From: Methylocaldum szegediense
Lineage (GTDB): Bacteria; Pseudomonadota; Gammaproteobacteria; Methylococcales; Methylococcaceae
DNA length: 64,000 bases
Direction of reading: 5' to 3'
Assembly: GCF_949769195.1 (NCBI RefSeq)
Contig: NZ_OX458333.1
Location: 4,250,001-4,314,000, forward strand
A program made the position numbers and the translations under genes. Below, in pieces: positions 37,280 to 46,032 of this stretch. Below the pieces are notes generated by a model, which did not search any database, was not told the DNA's origin, and saw nothing but the letters and a program-made list of their open reading frames with translations. The first letter of the stretch is position 1, and each line of letters begins with the position of its first letter.

Positions 37280-37284
37280 GTTAG
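36319..37284 (+). CDS. IS481-family transposase
   Basis: 321 residues. An N-terminal helix-turn-helix (RALAQKHGISRTTVRKWK) is followed by an integrase-like catalytic core with the DDE triad: Asp in FLHLDVKYLP, Asp in CLTDNGSEF and Glu in GLVERFNGRIEEV. The frame is intact. Its TAG stop (37282-37284) is not part of the element: it lies inside the flanking target duplication, so the gene's end was created by insertion. Confidence 0.92.
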   Translation: MQIRLHKNARTTPAVRQAIQASTLSERALAQKHGISRTTVRKWKHRSSVEDASHRPHTLRTTLTPAQEAIVVYLRQALLLPLDDLLAVTREFLNPAVSRSGLDRCLRRHGVASLKTLLPPTEKAKVKPFKAYEPGFLHLDVKYLPAIDGEPRRYLFVAIDRATRWVYVALKPNRTALSAKDFLKAVIQAAPFRIQKCLTDNGSEFTDRFLIRTRQSSGTHEFDRLCTEQGIEHRLIPPGRPQTNGLVERFNGRIEEVLQTHHFDSTADLDTTLHRYVELYNHHIPQKALGHLTPIQALKNWQLSHPHLFRKKVYDLAGPDS

Positions 37285-37285
37285 G
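37280..37285. repeat. Target-site duplication, right copy
   Basis: GTTAGG directly after the right inverted repeat; contains the transposase stop codon TAG. Confidence 0.85.
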
Positions 37286-37341
37286 GACATGATCGCCGTT
37301 CCATTGCTTCCGACTGTCTCGCTGGGGGTGAGATATGATGT

Positions 37342-38379
37342 TCACGATTGATCGGGTTGCGAGTTTCTTTCGGGTTTGTTGGCGATGCGCGGCGTCGGTC
37401 GCTTGGAAGCGCTTAGGTAAAGTGCTGTGCCCAGACCAGCCAGTAAGGCCACGAAACCCGCAGTCCACGCTGTTTTTCGTCTACGGATTTGCCGGTACGG
37501 TTCGAGCCAGCCGCCATGCACCGTGTCGAATTCGGGCATGGGTTCGAAAAGATTTCCCGGCGAATTTCGGTCGGGTTTGTCTTGAAAGTGACGTCGCTCG
37601 ACCTTACGTGCCACGATCCGTTCCGCCAACGGGGGCACAAAAGTCCGCATGGCGATCATCCGCCCCGCGTTGCCTACCGTGACCTCTCTCTTAGGATGGC
37701 GGATGGTTTCCAGAATCGCCTCTGCTACTTCTTCCGGCGCATACACCGGCGGCATCGCCTGAACTGCTTTCCCGGAATAGTTGGCGGCATGCTGGAACAG
37801 GGGCGTGTCGATGGTCGCGGGCAGAATCATGCACACGCGAATGTCGGGCTCGTCTCGAAGCTCCATGCGCAAGCTTTCCGAAAATCCGGTGACCGCGAAC
37901 TTGCTGGCGACATAGGCACTGGCATAAGGCGCCGCGACTTTCCCTTCGACGGAGGCCACATTAATCAAAACGCCGTGGCCTTGTTTGCGGAAATAGGGCA
38001 GAACCGCCCGTGCGCCGTATACATAACCGAAAAAGTTGGTTTCCATGACACGCCGGAATGCATCCGCGGGCGCGTCCTCGAACCGAGATAGCATGGTGAC
38101 TGCAGCATCGTTCACCCAGGCGTCGATACGCCCGTATGTCTCGACCGCGCGGCGCGCTAATTGTTTAACTTGTTCTTCGTCGGTGACGTCGGTTCTTACT
38201 GCCAGCGCGCGTCCTCCGATTTGTTCGCACTCGCGGGCGACTTCATGTAATACGTCCGCTTGGCGGGCTGCCAGCACGACGGTTCCATGTTGCTCGGCGA
38301 GCTTCATCGCCGTCGCTCTGCCGATGCCGCTGGATGCTCCGGTTATGACGGTCACGGAATCGGCGATATTCAAACGCAT
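37342..38379 (-). CDS. SDR-family oxidoreductase with C-terminal membrane helix
   Basis: 345 residues. NAD(P)-binding TGASSGIGR is near residue 14, NDAA near 89, and the catalytic Ser (NVASVEG) and YVASK are present. After the ~260-residue SDR fold comes an extra region ending in one hydrophobic helix (WTAGFVALLAGLGTALYLS), so the protein is probably membrane-tethered. SDRs of this build often sit in stress gene clusters. The substrate is unknown. Confidence 0.85.
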   Translation of the reverse strand: MRLNIADSVTVITGASSGIGRATAMKLAEQHGTVVLAARQADVLHEVARECEQIGGRALAVRTDVTDEEQVKQLARRAVETYGRIDAWVNDAAVTMLSRFEDAPADAFRRVMETNFFGYVYGARAVLPYFRKQGHGVLINVASVEGKVAAPYASAYVASKFAVTGFSESLRMELRDEPDIRVCMILPATIDTPLFQHAANYSGKAVQAMPPVYAPEEVAEAILETIRHPKREVTVGNAGRMIAMRTFVPPLAERIVARKVERRHFQDKPDRNSPGNLFEPMPEFDTVHGGWLEPYRQIRRRKTAWTAGFVALLAGLGTALYLSASKRPTPRIANKPERNSQPDQS

Positions 38380-38509
38380 GGAAACGCGCCTCCAGTTTCG
38401 GCGAGCTCGGATTTGGAATGACCTGTACGATCCGCAGAAACAAGTCAGGCGCGGTAAACAGAATGCGGCGACGGGCCCGCCGCCGTTCTGTGGCCGCGCC
38501 CCATTCGCT

Positions 38510-38950
38510 TCAGGCGCTTCCGATGAATTTGTTTAAAACGTTCAGGTGCTGCTGTTGCCTCGGCAGCAGTGTCGTTTGAATCAAGTTCCGAATGTCGCTC
38601 GGCATGTCGGCTTCCTGCAAAGCCTCTTGATAGTCCTCGATGCCGTTTTCTTCGCCCTGGCGTAGAGCGGTGAGAGCCGCTTTGTCGCCCAGGAGCTTGA
38701 CTGCGCCCATGACCATTTTCGACCAGGAACCCCAAGCGCCGGAATCTTCCGTGGGACGACCTCCCTGTTGGAGGATTCGCTCTCTCAGCTTGTTGGCCGA
38801 GTCCCGATGGTCTTCGCAGATCGAGGCAATTTGCTGCAACTCGCCGGTTTGCGGCTCGCCGCGCAATTTATCCAAGGCTTGCTGATAGGTTTCAACGGCG
38901 GATATTTCAGCGCGCAACAGCTTGTTAAGTCTGGATGCTTCCCATGGCAT
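38510..38950 (-). CDS. Ferritin-like DUF2383-type protein, second copy
   Basis: 146 residues from the ATG with AGGAG at 38950. It is all-helical with Glu/His motifs (LRAEISAVETYQQAL, SICEDHRDSANKLRERI, LPRQQQHLNVL) similar in style to the gene at 34188-34637, though not a close copy. It probably forms a four-helix bundle. Metal binding is possible. It is followed on the same strand by no further gene. Confidence 0.65.
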   Translation of the reverse strand: MPWEASRLNKLLRAEISAVETYQQALDKLRGEPQTGELQQIASICEDHRDSANKLRERILQQGGRPTEDSGAWGSWSKMVMGAVKLLGDKAALTALRQGEENGIEDYQEALQEADMPSDIRNLIQTTLLPRQQQHLNVLNKFIGSA

Positions 38951-38994
38951 AAACGTCTCCTGTTGTTTCCGACTGATGCCGGTGGAGCCGGCCA

Positions 38995-39513
38995 TTAGGT
39001 GACGCTGGCTTCGCCGGTTACAGCGATGTCTTCGGCATCGGCTTCTTCAAAGATGTCTTTAACCTTGGAACGCTCGTCACTGTCGTCAGTATGCACGGAA
39101 ATCAGAATATTTCCGTCTTTGATTTTTCCCTCGTAACGCTTGGCCTCGTACTCGGGAATGCCCATGCCGACCAGTGCTCCGACCAGCCCGCCAGTCGCGC
39201 CGCCGATAGCGGCTCCGCTCAAAGCGGCCATGATCGGGCCAGCCGCAATGAACGGCCCCACACCCGGTATGGCCAAAGTACCCAGCCCGGCCAGCCAACC
39301 CAGTATGGCACCGACTCCCATGCCTGCGACTCCCCCGGCGGTAGCGCCTTCCGGTGCCTTGGTATGTTGCTCGTGGACAAAGTCCTTGGTAGTCGACTTG
39401 TCGGGGAAGAGGACCGAAATGTCGTTGTTAGAGAAGCCCGACGCTTTCAGTCGGTCGATAATTGATTCGGCCTGATCTCTCGTTCTGGCGATGCAGAAAA
39501 CGGCTTTTTTCAT
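38995..39513 (-). CDS. Glycine-zipper general-stress protein (DUF1269/YflT-like)
   Basis: 172 residues. The N-terminal ~50 residues look like a small alpha/beta domain (KAVFCIARTRDQAESIIDRLK, ISVLFPD), and the middle is a glycine/alanine-rich zipper (GGVAGMGVGAILGWLAGLG, GGATGGLVGALVG). The C-terminus is a second alpha/beta strand-helix (NILISVHTDDSDERSKVKDIF). This matches stress proteins that insert in or bridge membranes. The role is unknown. Confidence 0.7.
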   Translation of the reverse strand: MKKAVFCIARTRDQAESIIDRLKASGFSNNDISVLFPDKSTTKDFVHEQHTKAPEGATAGGVAGMGVGAILGWLAGLGTLAIPGVGPFIAAGPIMAALSGAAIGGATGGLVGALVGMGIPEYEAKRYEGKIKDGNILISVHTDDSDERSKVKDIFEEADAEDIAVTGEASVT

Positions 39514-39746
39514 GTCAATCTCCTTGCAAAAGAATGCGTGATGATCATCTATGTTCGGGAATGCCGAAACGGAATGATCTACTGTTTAGATTGGAGCGAA
39601 ATAGGGAAGAAGATTTGAAGTCGATAGCATTTCAAGCGTTCTTTCTCCAATATTCAGGACGCCGGCTGACGACATATATCGCTCGTGCCCGTGATAAAGA
39701 ATGCGAGCATGACGACATCATCGTCAGTCCGGCTTGAAATTCCCTT

Positions 39747-39938
39747 TTACATCTTCATGCCTTCGATTTGCTTTTCGGCTTCCTCACGGGCTATTCCATA
39801 TCTTTCTTGAATCTTGCCGATCAGTTTTTCTCTTTCGCCATTGATCTCATCGAGTTCGTCGTCGGTCAAGCGACCCCATTGTGCTTTAATGGTGCCTTTG
39901 ACTTGTTTCCAGTTTCCTTTTACTTGATCCCAATTCAT
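39747..39938 (-). CDS. CsbD-family stress protein
   Basis: 63 residues. It begins MNWDQVKGNWKQVKGTIKAQWG and contains KIQERYGIAREEAEKQI, the CsbD signature. GGAGG precedes the ATG at 39938; longer upstream frames are not needed. CsbD proteins are small, hydrophilic and induced by general stress. A stem-loop lies in the leader. Confidence 0.92.
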   Translation of the reverse strand: MNWDQVKGNWKQVKGTIKAQWGRLTDDELDEINGEREKLIGKIQERYGIAREEAEKQIEGMKM

Positions 39939-39956
39939 GATAATCCTCCAAAGAAT

Positions 39957-39989
39957 CCACCATCGAATAAGGCATGCCGCCTTAGGTGG
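39957..39989 (-). other. Stem-loop in the csbD leader
   Basis: Two nested stems, CCACC/GGTGG outside and AAGGC/GCCTT inside, 19 bp upstream of the CsbD start codon. It could influence translation. The outer stem has a long bulge, so its importance is uncertain. Confidence 0.4.
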
Positions 39990-40217
39990 TCCATAAATGA
40001 GTACATATACGTATTGATGGTATATGAAACTTTCCTTGACCGTGTTTACAACTTGATAATAGTTGATAAAACTTCGACACAATGTCCCGCGAAAGATTCC
40101 GTCCGAATAATGTTTCTAGAGTCTGGACGCAGGGCGGGTGAAAAACGACTTGTGATCGCTCCCGCACCAAGGTATAAAAACCGAACATTCAGATTCTGAT
40201 TTTCGAGGAGTTGCATC

Positions 40218-40376
40218 ATGACTGAGGAACTCAAGCCTGCGAGCCACGATCAGACGTTTGATGAAGAGCAGGCCAAGAAATCTGAGGCACAGACCGGAAC
40301 AAACAAGCAAGCCGATCGCCCGGAGCCGACCCGCTACGGTGATTGGGAAAAGGATGGACGGTGCATCGATTTTTAG
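40218..40376 (+). CDS. DUF1674 protein, SDHAF4-type succinate dehydrogenase assembly factor
   Basis: 52 residues with GAGGAG upstream. The C-terminus RYGDWEKDGRCIDF is the DUF1674 signature. Mitochondrial SDHAF4 and bacterial homologues bind flavinylated SdhA and help its assembly with SdhB. The gene sits 94 bp before sdhC, which supports that role. The N-terminal half is acidic and disordered, as is usual. Confidence 0.88.
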   Translation: MTEELKPASHDQTFDEEQAKKSEAQTGTNKQADRPEPTRYGDWEKDGRCIDF

Positions 40377-40470
40377 CGTGTAGGCGTGCAAGTCACGCCG
40401 TAACCGGCGAAGTTCCGTTCATCGGGTGACCGTCGCTGCCCACGACTATCCGCAAGACGCTTTTCATAGC

Positions 40471-40839
40471 ATGAGCGAACGTCCTCTCTCGCCCCATCTT
40501 CAGATTTACCGTTTGCCGCTGACCGCGATTTTGTCGATCACGCATCGCGTCACCGGCGTGTTACTGAGCATCGGTCTGGTATTCTTAGCGGTAGGCTTGA
40601 TGGCCGTTGCCGAGGGAGAAGAACAGTTTGCCTGGCTTCAGGCGGCTGCGGGCTCGACGCCGGGCAAAATCGTGTTGTGGGCCTGGTTGTTATCCTTGTT
40701 CTTCCATTTTTCTCACGGCGTCAGGCATCTGATCTGGGATACCGGGCACAGTTTCGACCGTGACAGTCTGGATCGGAACGCTTGGCTGGAATTGGCTGCG
40801 GCGTTCCTTTTGACCTTGGGCTTATTCCTACTGACGTGA
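40471..40839 (+). CDS. sdhC: Succinate dehydrogenase cytochrome b556 subunit SdhC
   Basis: 122 residues from the ATG that gives the family N-terminus MSERPLSPHLQIYRLPLTAI; an upstream GTG at 40426 is an alternative. Three membrane helices follow. HFSHGVRHLIWDTGH supplies the haem b ligand His and quinone-side residues. It anchors SdhAB with SdhD in complex II. Confidence 0.92.
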   Translation: MSERPLSPHLQIYRLPLTAILSITHRVTGVLLSIGLVFLAVGLMAVAEGEEQFAWLQAAAGSTPGKIVLWAWLLSLFFHFSHGVRHLIWDTGHSFDRDSLDRNAWLELAAAFLLTLGLFLLT

Positions 40840-40853
40840 TCGCCGTCTTCTGA

Positions 40854-41240
40854 ATGCCTATGAACTATCGATCGCCACTGGCCCGTGCCCGGGGACTGGG
40901 CTCGGCTAAACAGGGAACGCACGACTGGTGGCGGCAGCGGGTGACCTCTGTCGCGCTGATTCCTCTGATATTTTGGCTTGCGCCTGCCCTGGTCGCTCTG
41001 CCGCACGCCGATTACGAACAGGTCGTCCGCTGGATCGCGACGCCCTGGAACAGTATTTTCATGCTGTCTTTCATCATTGTGGCGTTTTATCACGCGATGC
41101 TGGGGTTGCAGGTGGTGATGGAAGATTACATACACATTGAGTGGCTGAAGATGCTCGGCATTTTGGGCATGAAGCTGGTTTTTTCGTTCCTGGCGCTGGC
41201 GTCGATTTATGCGACACTGCGCATCGTGTTCATGGGGTAG
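40854..41240 (+). CDS. sdhD: Succinate dehydrogenase membrane anchor SdhD
   Basis: 128 residues, three membrane helices. [18 protein letters not shown] at the N-terminus and the helix-2 [18 protein letters not shown] motif (haem and quinone-site residues) are typical of proteobacterial SdhD. A second ATG two codons on (40860) is an alternative start. It lies 14 bp after sdhC. Confidence 0.9.
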   Translation: MPMNYRSPLARARGLGSAKQGTHDWWRQRVTSVALIPLIFWLAPALVALPHADYEQVVRWIATPWNSIFMLSFIIVAFYHAMLGLQVVMEDYIHIEWLKMLGILGMKLVFSFLALASIYATLRIVFMG

Positions 41241-41241
41241 C

Positions 41242-43029
41242 ATGACCAAAGCCTACGAGATCATTCGCCACACATACGATGCCGTAGTCGTCGGAGCCGG
41301 CGGCGCGGGTTTGCGCGCGGCTCTCGGGTTAGGCGAGAAAGGCCTGAAAACCGCTTGTCTGACCAAGGTCTTTCCAACGCGCAGCCATACCGTGGCGGCG
41401 CAGGGGGGCATTAGCGCGGCCCTGGGCAACATGGGCGAGGACGACTGGCGCTGGCACATGTACGACACGGTGAAGGGATCCGACTGGCTGGGCGATCAGG
41501 ACGCGATCGAATACATGTGCCGGGAGGCGATTCCCGCTGTCATCGAGTTGGAGCATTACGGGGTTCCATTTTCTCGTACCGAAAACGGCAAGATTTATCA
41601 GCGCGCCTTCGGCGGCATGACCACCCATTTCGGAAAAGGGGTAGCTCAGCGTACCTGCGCGGCGGCGGATTTCACCGGCCATGCCATTCTTCACACGCTT
41701 TATCAGCAATCGCTCAAGCACAAGGTGGAATTCTTCACCGAATATTTCACCCTCGATCTCATCATGGACGAAGGCGAATGCTGCGGGGTGCTGGCCTGGC
41801 GACTGGAGGACGGAACGCTGCATTGGTTCCGTTCCCACATGACGATTCTGGCGACCGGAGGGTACGGGCGCTGCTATTTCTCCTGTACCTCGTCGCACAC
41901 CACGACCGGCGACGGCAACGCCATGGTGCTGCGCGCCGGCTTGCCGCTCCAGGACATGGAGTTCGTGCAATTCCATCCCACCGGTATCTACGGCGCCGGC
42001 TGCCTGGTCACGGAGGGTGTGAGAGGCGAGGGCGGTTATCTCACCAATTCCGAAGGTGAGCGTTTCATGGAGCGCTATGCGCCTCATGCCAAAGATTTGG
42101 CCTCGCGTGACGTGGTGAGCCGGGCCATGACCCGGGAAATCCTGGAAGGGCGGGGTGTCGGGCCGGATCGGGATCATTTACACCTACATTTGGAACATGT
42201 CGATCCCGCAGTGATCGAAGAACGGCTGCCGGGTATCAGCCAGACCGTCAAGATCTTCGCCGGCGTGGATGTAACGAAGGAGCCGATCCCGGTCATTCCC
42301 ACCGTCCATTACAACATGGGCGGTATCCCCACCAATTACAAATGCGAGGTAGTCACGCTGAAGGATGGCAATCCCGAGACGCCTGTGCCTGGTTTAATGG
42401 CCATCGGCGAGGCGGCCTGTGTATCGGTGCACGGAGCGAACCGGCTCGGGTCCAACTCCTTGCTCGATCTGGTGGTGTTCGGGCGCGCCGCGGCTTTGCG
42501 CTGTGCCGAATTGGTTCAGCCCGGGAAACTCCACAAACCGCTTCCGCCGGATGCTTGTGATGCGGCGCTGGCCCGCTTCGACCGGCTGCGCCATGCCAAA
42601 GGCTCCCGGAAAACAGCGGAGATCCGTTTGGCCATGCAGCGGTGCATGCAGACCCATGCGGGCGTTTTTCGGACGGGTGAGGTGCTGAAGCAAGGCGTCG
42701 AGCAGTTAAAAGGCGTGATGGACTCCTTTCAGGATGTGCACGTTTCGGATCGTTCGCTCATTTGGAATACCGATTTGGTCGAAACCCTGGAGCTCGAGAA
42801 TCTTCTCGCTCAGGCCATGGTGACCATCGTAGGCGCCCTTAACCGAGAAGAAAGCCGGGGCGGGCACAGCCGCGAGGATTTTCCCGAAAGAGATGATGAG
42901 AACTGGCTGAAGCACTCTCTGTTGTGGCTCGATGAGCGTCACAACGTTCGTATCGATTATCGTCCGGTACACCTGTACACCCTGACCGACGAAGTCGAAG
43001 TCATTCAGCCGCAAAAACGGGTGTACTAG
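41242..43029 (+). CDS. sdhA: Succinate dehydrogenase flavoprotein SdhA
   Basis: 595 residues from the ATG one base after the sdhD stop. The FAD-binding dinucleotide fold ([14 protein letters not shown]) and the covalent-FAD His49 in [10 protein letters not shown] are present. Catalytic-domain motifs follow ([39 protein letters not shown]). It oxidises succinate to fumarate and passes electrons to SdhB. Length and motifs are complete. Confidence 0.96.
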   Translation: MTKAYEIIRHTYDAVVVGAGGAGLRAALGLGEKGLKTACLTKVFPTRSHTVAAQGGISAALGNMGEDDWRWHMYDTVKGSDWLGDQDAIEYMCREAIPAVIELEHYGVPFSRTENGKIYQRAFGGMTTHFGKGVAQRTCAAADFTGHAILHTLYQQSLKHKVEFFTEYFTLDLIMDEGECCGVLAWRLEDGTLHWFRSHMTILATGGYGRCYFSCTSSHTTTGDGNAMVLRAGLPLQDMEFVQFHPTGIYGAGCLVTEGVRGEGGYLTNSEGERFMERYAPHAKDLASRDVVSRAMTREILEGRGVGPDRDHLHLHLEHVDPAVIEERLPGISQTVKIFAGVDVTKEPIPVIPTVHYNMGGIPTNYKCEVVTLKDGNPETPVPGLMAIGEAACVSVHGANRLGSNSLLDLVVFGRAAALRCAELVQPGKLHKPLPPDACDAALARFDRLRHAKGSRKTAEIRLAMQRCMQTHAGVFRTGEVLKQGVEQLKGVMDSFQDVHVSDRSLIWNTDLVETLELENLLAQAMVTIVGALNREESRGGHSREDFPERDDENWLKHSLLWLDERHNVRIDYRPVHLYTLTDEVEVIQPQKRVY

Positions 43030-43039
43030 AGCAAAGACT

Positions 43040-43822
43040 ATGGGGCTTTTTTCACTACCCAAGAATTCCACAGTAAGACCCGGTAAGGTCTATCCGGCGC
43101 CCGAGGGTGCCACGAATGTCAAACGCTTCGAAATCTACCGTTACGATCCGGAGTCCGGCGAAAATCCACGCCTTGATGCGTTCGAGGTGGATTTGGACCG
43201 CTGCGGGCCGATGGTTCTCGACGCCATCATCAAGATCAAGAACGAGATTGACAGCACGCTGGCCTTCCGCCGCTCCTGCCGCGAAGGCGTGTGCGGATCC
43301 TGCGCCATGAACATCGATGGGCACAACACCTTGGCGTGTACTACAGCGATCGCCGACTGCCGAGAGGTGGTCAGAATTTATCCCCTGCCACATCAACCGG
43401 TGATCAAAGATTTAGTGCCCGATCAAACGCACTTTTTCGCCCAATATGCCTCCATACGGCCGTGGATCCAGACCCAGACACCGCCACCCGCTGATCGCGA
43501 GCGCCTTCAGAGCAAGGAAGAGCGAAACCGGTTGACCGGCTATTACGAGTGCATCTTGTGCGCGTGCTGTTCGACGGCTTGTCCAAGCTATTGGTGGAAC
43601 AGCGACCGCTATCTGGGGCCTGCGGTTCTGTTGCAAGCGTATCGCTGGATCGTGGACAGCCGGGACGAAAATACCGGCGAGCGGCTGGACGAATTGGAAG
43701 ATCCCTTCAAATTGTACCGTTGCCACACCATCATGAACTGCACGCACGTGTGCCCGAAACATTTGAACCCCGCCAAAGCCATCGCCGAAATCAAGAAGCT
43801 TTTGATCGAGCGGCAGCGTTGA
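43040..43822 (+). CDS. sdhB: Succinate dehydrogenase iron-sulphur protein SdhB
   Basis: 260 residues. The [2Fe-2S] motif (CREGVCGSC with a later Cys) lies in the plant-ferredoxin domain, and the [4Fe-4S] and [3Fe-4S] motifs ([24 protein letters not shown]) lie in the C-terminal domain. It carries electrons from SdhA to quinone. It is 10 bp after sdhA. The ~20-residue N-terminal extension before the ferredoxin fold is slightly long. Confidence 0.95.
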   Translation: MGLFSLPKNSTVRPGKVYPAPEGATNVKRFEIYRYDPESGENPRLDAFEVDLDRCGPMVLDAIIKIKNEIDSTLAFRRSCREGVCGSCAMNIDGHNTLACTTAIADCREVVRIYPLPHQPVIKDLVPDQTHFFAQYASIRPWIQTQTPPPADRERLQSKEERNRLTGYYECILCACCSTACPSYWWNSDRYLGPAVLLQAYRWIVDSRDENTGERLDELEDPFKLYRCHTIMNCTHVCPKHLNPAKAIAEIKKLLIERQR

Positions 43823-43826
43823 ACTT

Positions 43827-44072
43827 ATGAAAGAGGCTCAGCTCCGGTGGCGCTGCCGTCGCGGCATGCGCGAACTCGATCTGCTGTTGCTGCGCTATCT
43901 GGATGATGCTTACCCTCAAGCGCCGAGCGCGGAAAAGTCGGCGTTCGTCCGGCTCCTCGATGAGCCGGACGACAAACTTTGGCGCTATCTTTATGCCGAT
44001 TGCGTTCCTGTAGATTCGTCACTGGCCGAGCTTGTCCTCAAAATCCGTTCCGTCTCTCCGTCTTCATTTTGA
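43827..44072 (+). CDS. sdhE: FAD assembly factor SdhE (SDHAF2/YgfY)
   Basis: 81 residues. The RGxxE motif needed for flavinylation is present (RRGMRELDLLLLRYL), and DKLWRYLYAD is also typical. It promotes covalent FAD attachment to SdhA. It lies 4 bp after sdhB and overlaps the next gene. Confidence 0.9.
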   Translation: MKEAQLRWRCRRGMRELDLLLLRYLDDAYPQAPSAEKSAFVRLLDEPDDKLWRYLYADCVPVDSSLAELVLKIRSVSPSSF

Positions 44073-44451
44073 TCCATCCCTGAGTTTCTCTGCCGCCGTC
44101 ACGGCCGTTCATGTGTTGGCCGGGTTTTCTGCCCTGGCCAATCCACTGCCGCTATGGGTCAGGTTCGGCACGCTTGCCGCCGTGGCGTTGAGTTTGTATC
44201 GCTGGTGGCGGGCATACTGGGTGAACCCGGATGTCAGGGAAGTGGTTCTGAAGCCAGGCGGCGAGTGTGAAATCGTCGTTCGGTCGGGCGCGCAACCTGG
44301 AACCGTACTGGACAGCAGCTTCATCACCACTGCGATAGTCGTGTTGCACATCAGAACCGAAACGAAGACACGGTTCGTCGTCGTATGTCGCGACAGCACG
44401 GATTCAGAGTCGTTTCGAATGCTTCGGGTCTATCTCCGATGTCGGTATTAG
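44032..44451 (+). CDS. YgfX/CptA-like membrane protein
   Basis: 139 residues from a TTG that overlaps the sdhE end; the exact start is uncertain. Two membrane helices (about 20-65) are followed by a beta-rich domain (VVLKPGGECEIVVRSGAQPGTVLDSS). This is the YgfX family, which pairs with sdhE (ygfY) in Enterobacteria, where it was described as CptA toxin. The toxin role is debated. Confidence 0.72.
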   Translation: MSSKSVPSLRLHFDPSLSFSAAVTAVHVLAGFSALANPLPLWVRFGTLAAVALSLYRWWRAYWVNPDVREVVLKPGGECEIVVRSGAQPGTVLDSSFITTAIVVLHIRTETKTRFVVVCRDSTDSESFRMLRVYLRCRY

Positions 44452-44852
44452 TGCCTTCCACTCTTTCGATGCTATCCGACATATTCGGAGACGAGATCGT
44501 CATTTCGGTTATGTCCGGACATCCCGAATCTAATTGTAGATAGGCCGCGACAATTTGTCATACCGGGTATCTATCGGGTTGAAACGGATATCCGAAACTT
44601 CGGTCGAGTTTATGAGTCAAAGATAATAAATTCCGCCTCTAAGCCAGGTTTATGGCTTCGTTCGACATCGTAACGCCGTAGTTACGATTTTTTCCAATAA
44701 GGGAAACTTAAACACTTGCGCGTCGGAAGACATCGAACGGAGCGGGATTATGTCACGCTACGTAACGGTAGCTCGTTCTAGACGTTCCCCGACGACATGA
44801 TCGGGAATTCAAACGAATAGTTTGGGCTACCTTTTCAGGGAGAGCATGCCCT
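44452..44852. other. Intergenic region after the sdh locus
   Basis: About 400 bp with a terminator (listed) and a second weak hairpin AAGCCA/TGGCTT just upstream of it. A GGGAGAG sequence near 44841 serves the dioxygenase gene. Confidence 0.4.
44667..44693 (+). terminator. Rho-independent terminator downstream of the sdh genes
   Basis: ATCGTAAC/GTTACGAT, an eight-base perfect stem with a six-base loop followed by five T. Confidence 0.75.
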
Positions 44853-45524
44853 ATGCAAAAAGTATTTGGATCGACCGGGTTCGAATTCGGTTTTCTGTTC
44901 GTCATGCGAGCCGAAAGCGCGATGGATCCCGAAACTTTCGAGCCTTTCTTTTGGAATCTGCCTGTCGACCCTTATATCAAGGGTGATTATCGCCTTCGGA
45001 GATTATCTCGGTTCAAGGTTTTAGAAGAAGATATCGTCAAGATGCCGCATGGCTATCTTTTTCAGCCAAAAGAATATAATCCCCTGGTCGGCGGTATAAA
45101 GAGAGAGTTTGTTGAATTGGATGACGAACTCGTCGAGTTCGACATGTTTAAACGTTTGTTATCGATATTCAGGGACTTCTGCAGTCTCGATATCGGTGCC
45201 GAAATAGGGGTCCATCAGATACGGACCACATGCTCGCCGGACAATTTTGGAAACCCGGCACCCGAAGGTATCCATAGCGATGGCTCCGATTTCGTTTGTA
45301 TCTATTCCATAGACCGAAGAAACGTCCAGGGCGGAGAAACTCATCTCTACAGAGACAAAACGGGTAAACCTGTTTTTGACAAAATCTTATATCCGGGAGA
45401 ATTGTTGTTAATCAACGACCGGAAGTTTTTCCACTATACCAGTCCGATTCAACCTATCGGGCCTGGCAATGGTCAAAGAGACGTTTTCGTCCTGACGTCC
45501 CCGAGCCTGCTTGTAGATCACTGA
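44853..45524 (+). CDS. 2OG-Fe(II) dioxygenase of the isoleucine-hydroxylase (PF10014) type
   Basis: 223 residues. The double-stranded beta-helix iron triad is visible: His141-x-Asp143 (EGIHSDGSDFV) and His194 (KFFHYTSPI), with Arg209 as the likely 2-oxoglutarate ligand. The line HQIRTTCSPDNFGNPAPEGIH also matches this family, whose known members hydroxylate free amino acids such as L-isoleucine. No biosynthesis genes adjoin it, so the substrate is unknown. Confidence 0.8.
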   Translation: MQKVFGSTGFEFGFLFVMRAESAMDPETFEPFFWNLPVDPYIKGDYRLRRLSRFKVLEEDIVKMPHGYLFQPKEYNPLVGGIKREFVELDDELVEFDMFKRLLSIFRDFCSLDIGAEIGVHQIRTTCSPDNFGNPAPEGIHSDGSDFVCIYSIDRRNVQGGETHLYRDKTGKPVFDKILYPGELLLINDRKFFHYTSPIQPIGPGNGQRDVFVLTSPSLLVDH

Positions 45525-45565
45525 ATCTGAAGATTTTTCATCTCTTCCGTACGGCAGCACGGCAG

Positions 45566-45644
45566 GTAGCCCGGATGCAACGCAGTGAACTTCAGGAAAT
45601 CGGAGCACCGAACTCCCGGATCCGCAAAGCCTCGTTCGGGCTAC
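45566..45644. repeat. REP-like inverted repeat
   Basis: GTAGCCCGGATGCAACGCAG at one end and CGTTCGGGCTAC at the other form an imperfect inverted repeat of about 79 bp. The sequence resembles the GTAGCCCGGATG-type repetitive extragenic element common in Gammaproteobacteria. One copy only is seen here. Confidence 0.65.
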
Positions 45645-45660
45645 GCTGGCTGTTCGTTCT

Positions 45661-46023
45661 TCAGAGTAATTCGGCGATATTGTTGGCCGCTCGCTTGACG
45701 TCGAGGAAAATCAGACCCAACTTGGCATTCGGCTTCGCCAGGACTGTTAGGACGGCTTCTTTGCCGGCATAGGTCATCAATACGTAGCCGGATTTTCCTT
45801 TGATCAAAACCTGTTCCAGTTCTCCGCGGGTGAGCTCCTGTGCAGTGCGGTCACCTAGAGATAACATCGCGGCGCTCATGGCGCCGACGCGATCTTCGTC
45901 GAGCGTGGCGGGCAATACGGCAGCTATCATCAAGCCGTCGGTCGAAACGAGACCCGTCGCCTCGATGTCCGCCGAAGCGCCATTCAACTCTGAAAGTATG
46001 GAAACGAGCAATTCGGAACGCAT
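45661..46023 (-). CDS. Roadblock/LC7-domain protein
   Basis: 120 residues consisting of one Roadblock/LC7 domain (ATGLVSTDGLMIAAVLP, GRSG-like GKSGYVLMTY, AVLTVLAKPNAKLGLIFLDVKRAA). Bacterial members such as MglB regulate small Ras-like GTPases or act as scaffolds. No mglA-like GTPase gene is near. It lies 9 bp after the protoglobin gene in the same direction, so the two are probably co-transcribed. Confidence 0.85.
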   Translation of the reverse strand: MRSELLVSILSELNGASADIEATGLVSTDGLMIAAVLPATLDEDRVGAMSAAMLSLGDRTAQELTRGELEQVLIKGKSGYVLMTYAGKEAVLTVLAKPNAKLGLIFLDVKRAANNIAELL

Positions 46024-46032
46024 CAGATTCTC

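Noticed and set aside
39564-39737. 58-residue plus-strand frame (starts MPKRNDLLFRLERN)
   Set aside because: Composition is plausible and it lies between two stress genes on the other strand, but no ribosome-binding site or homologue is recognisable. It remains a weak candidate.
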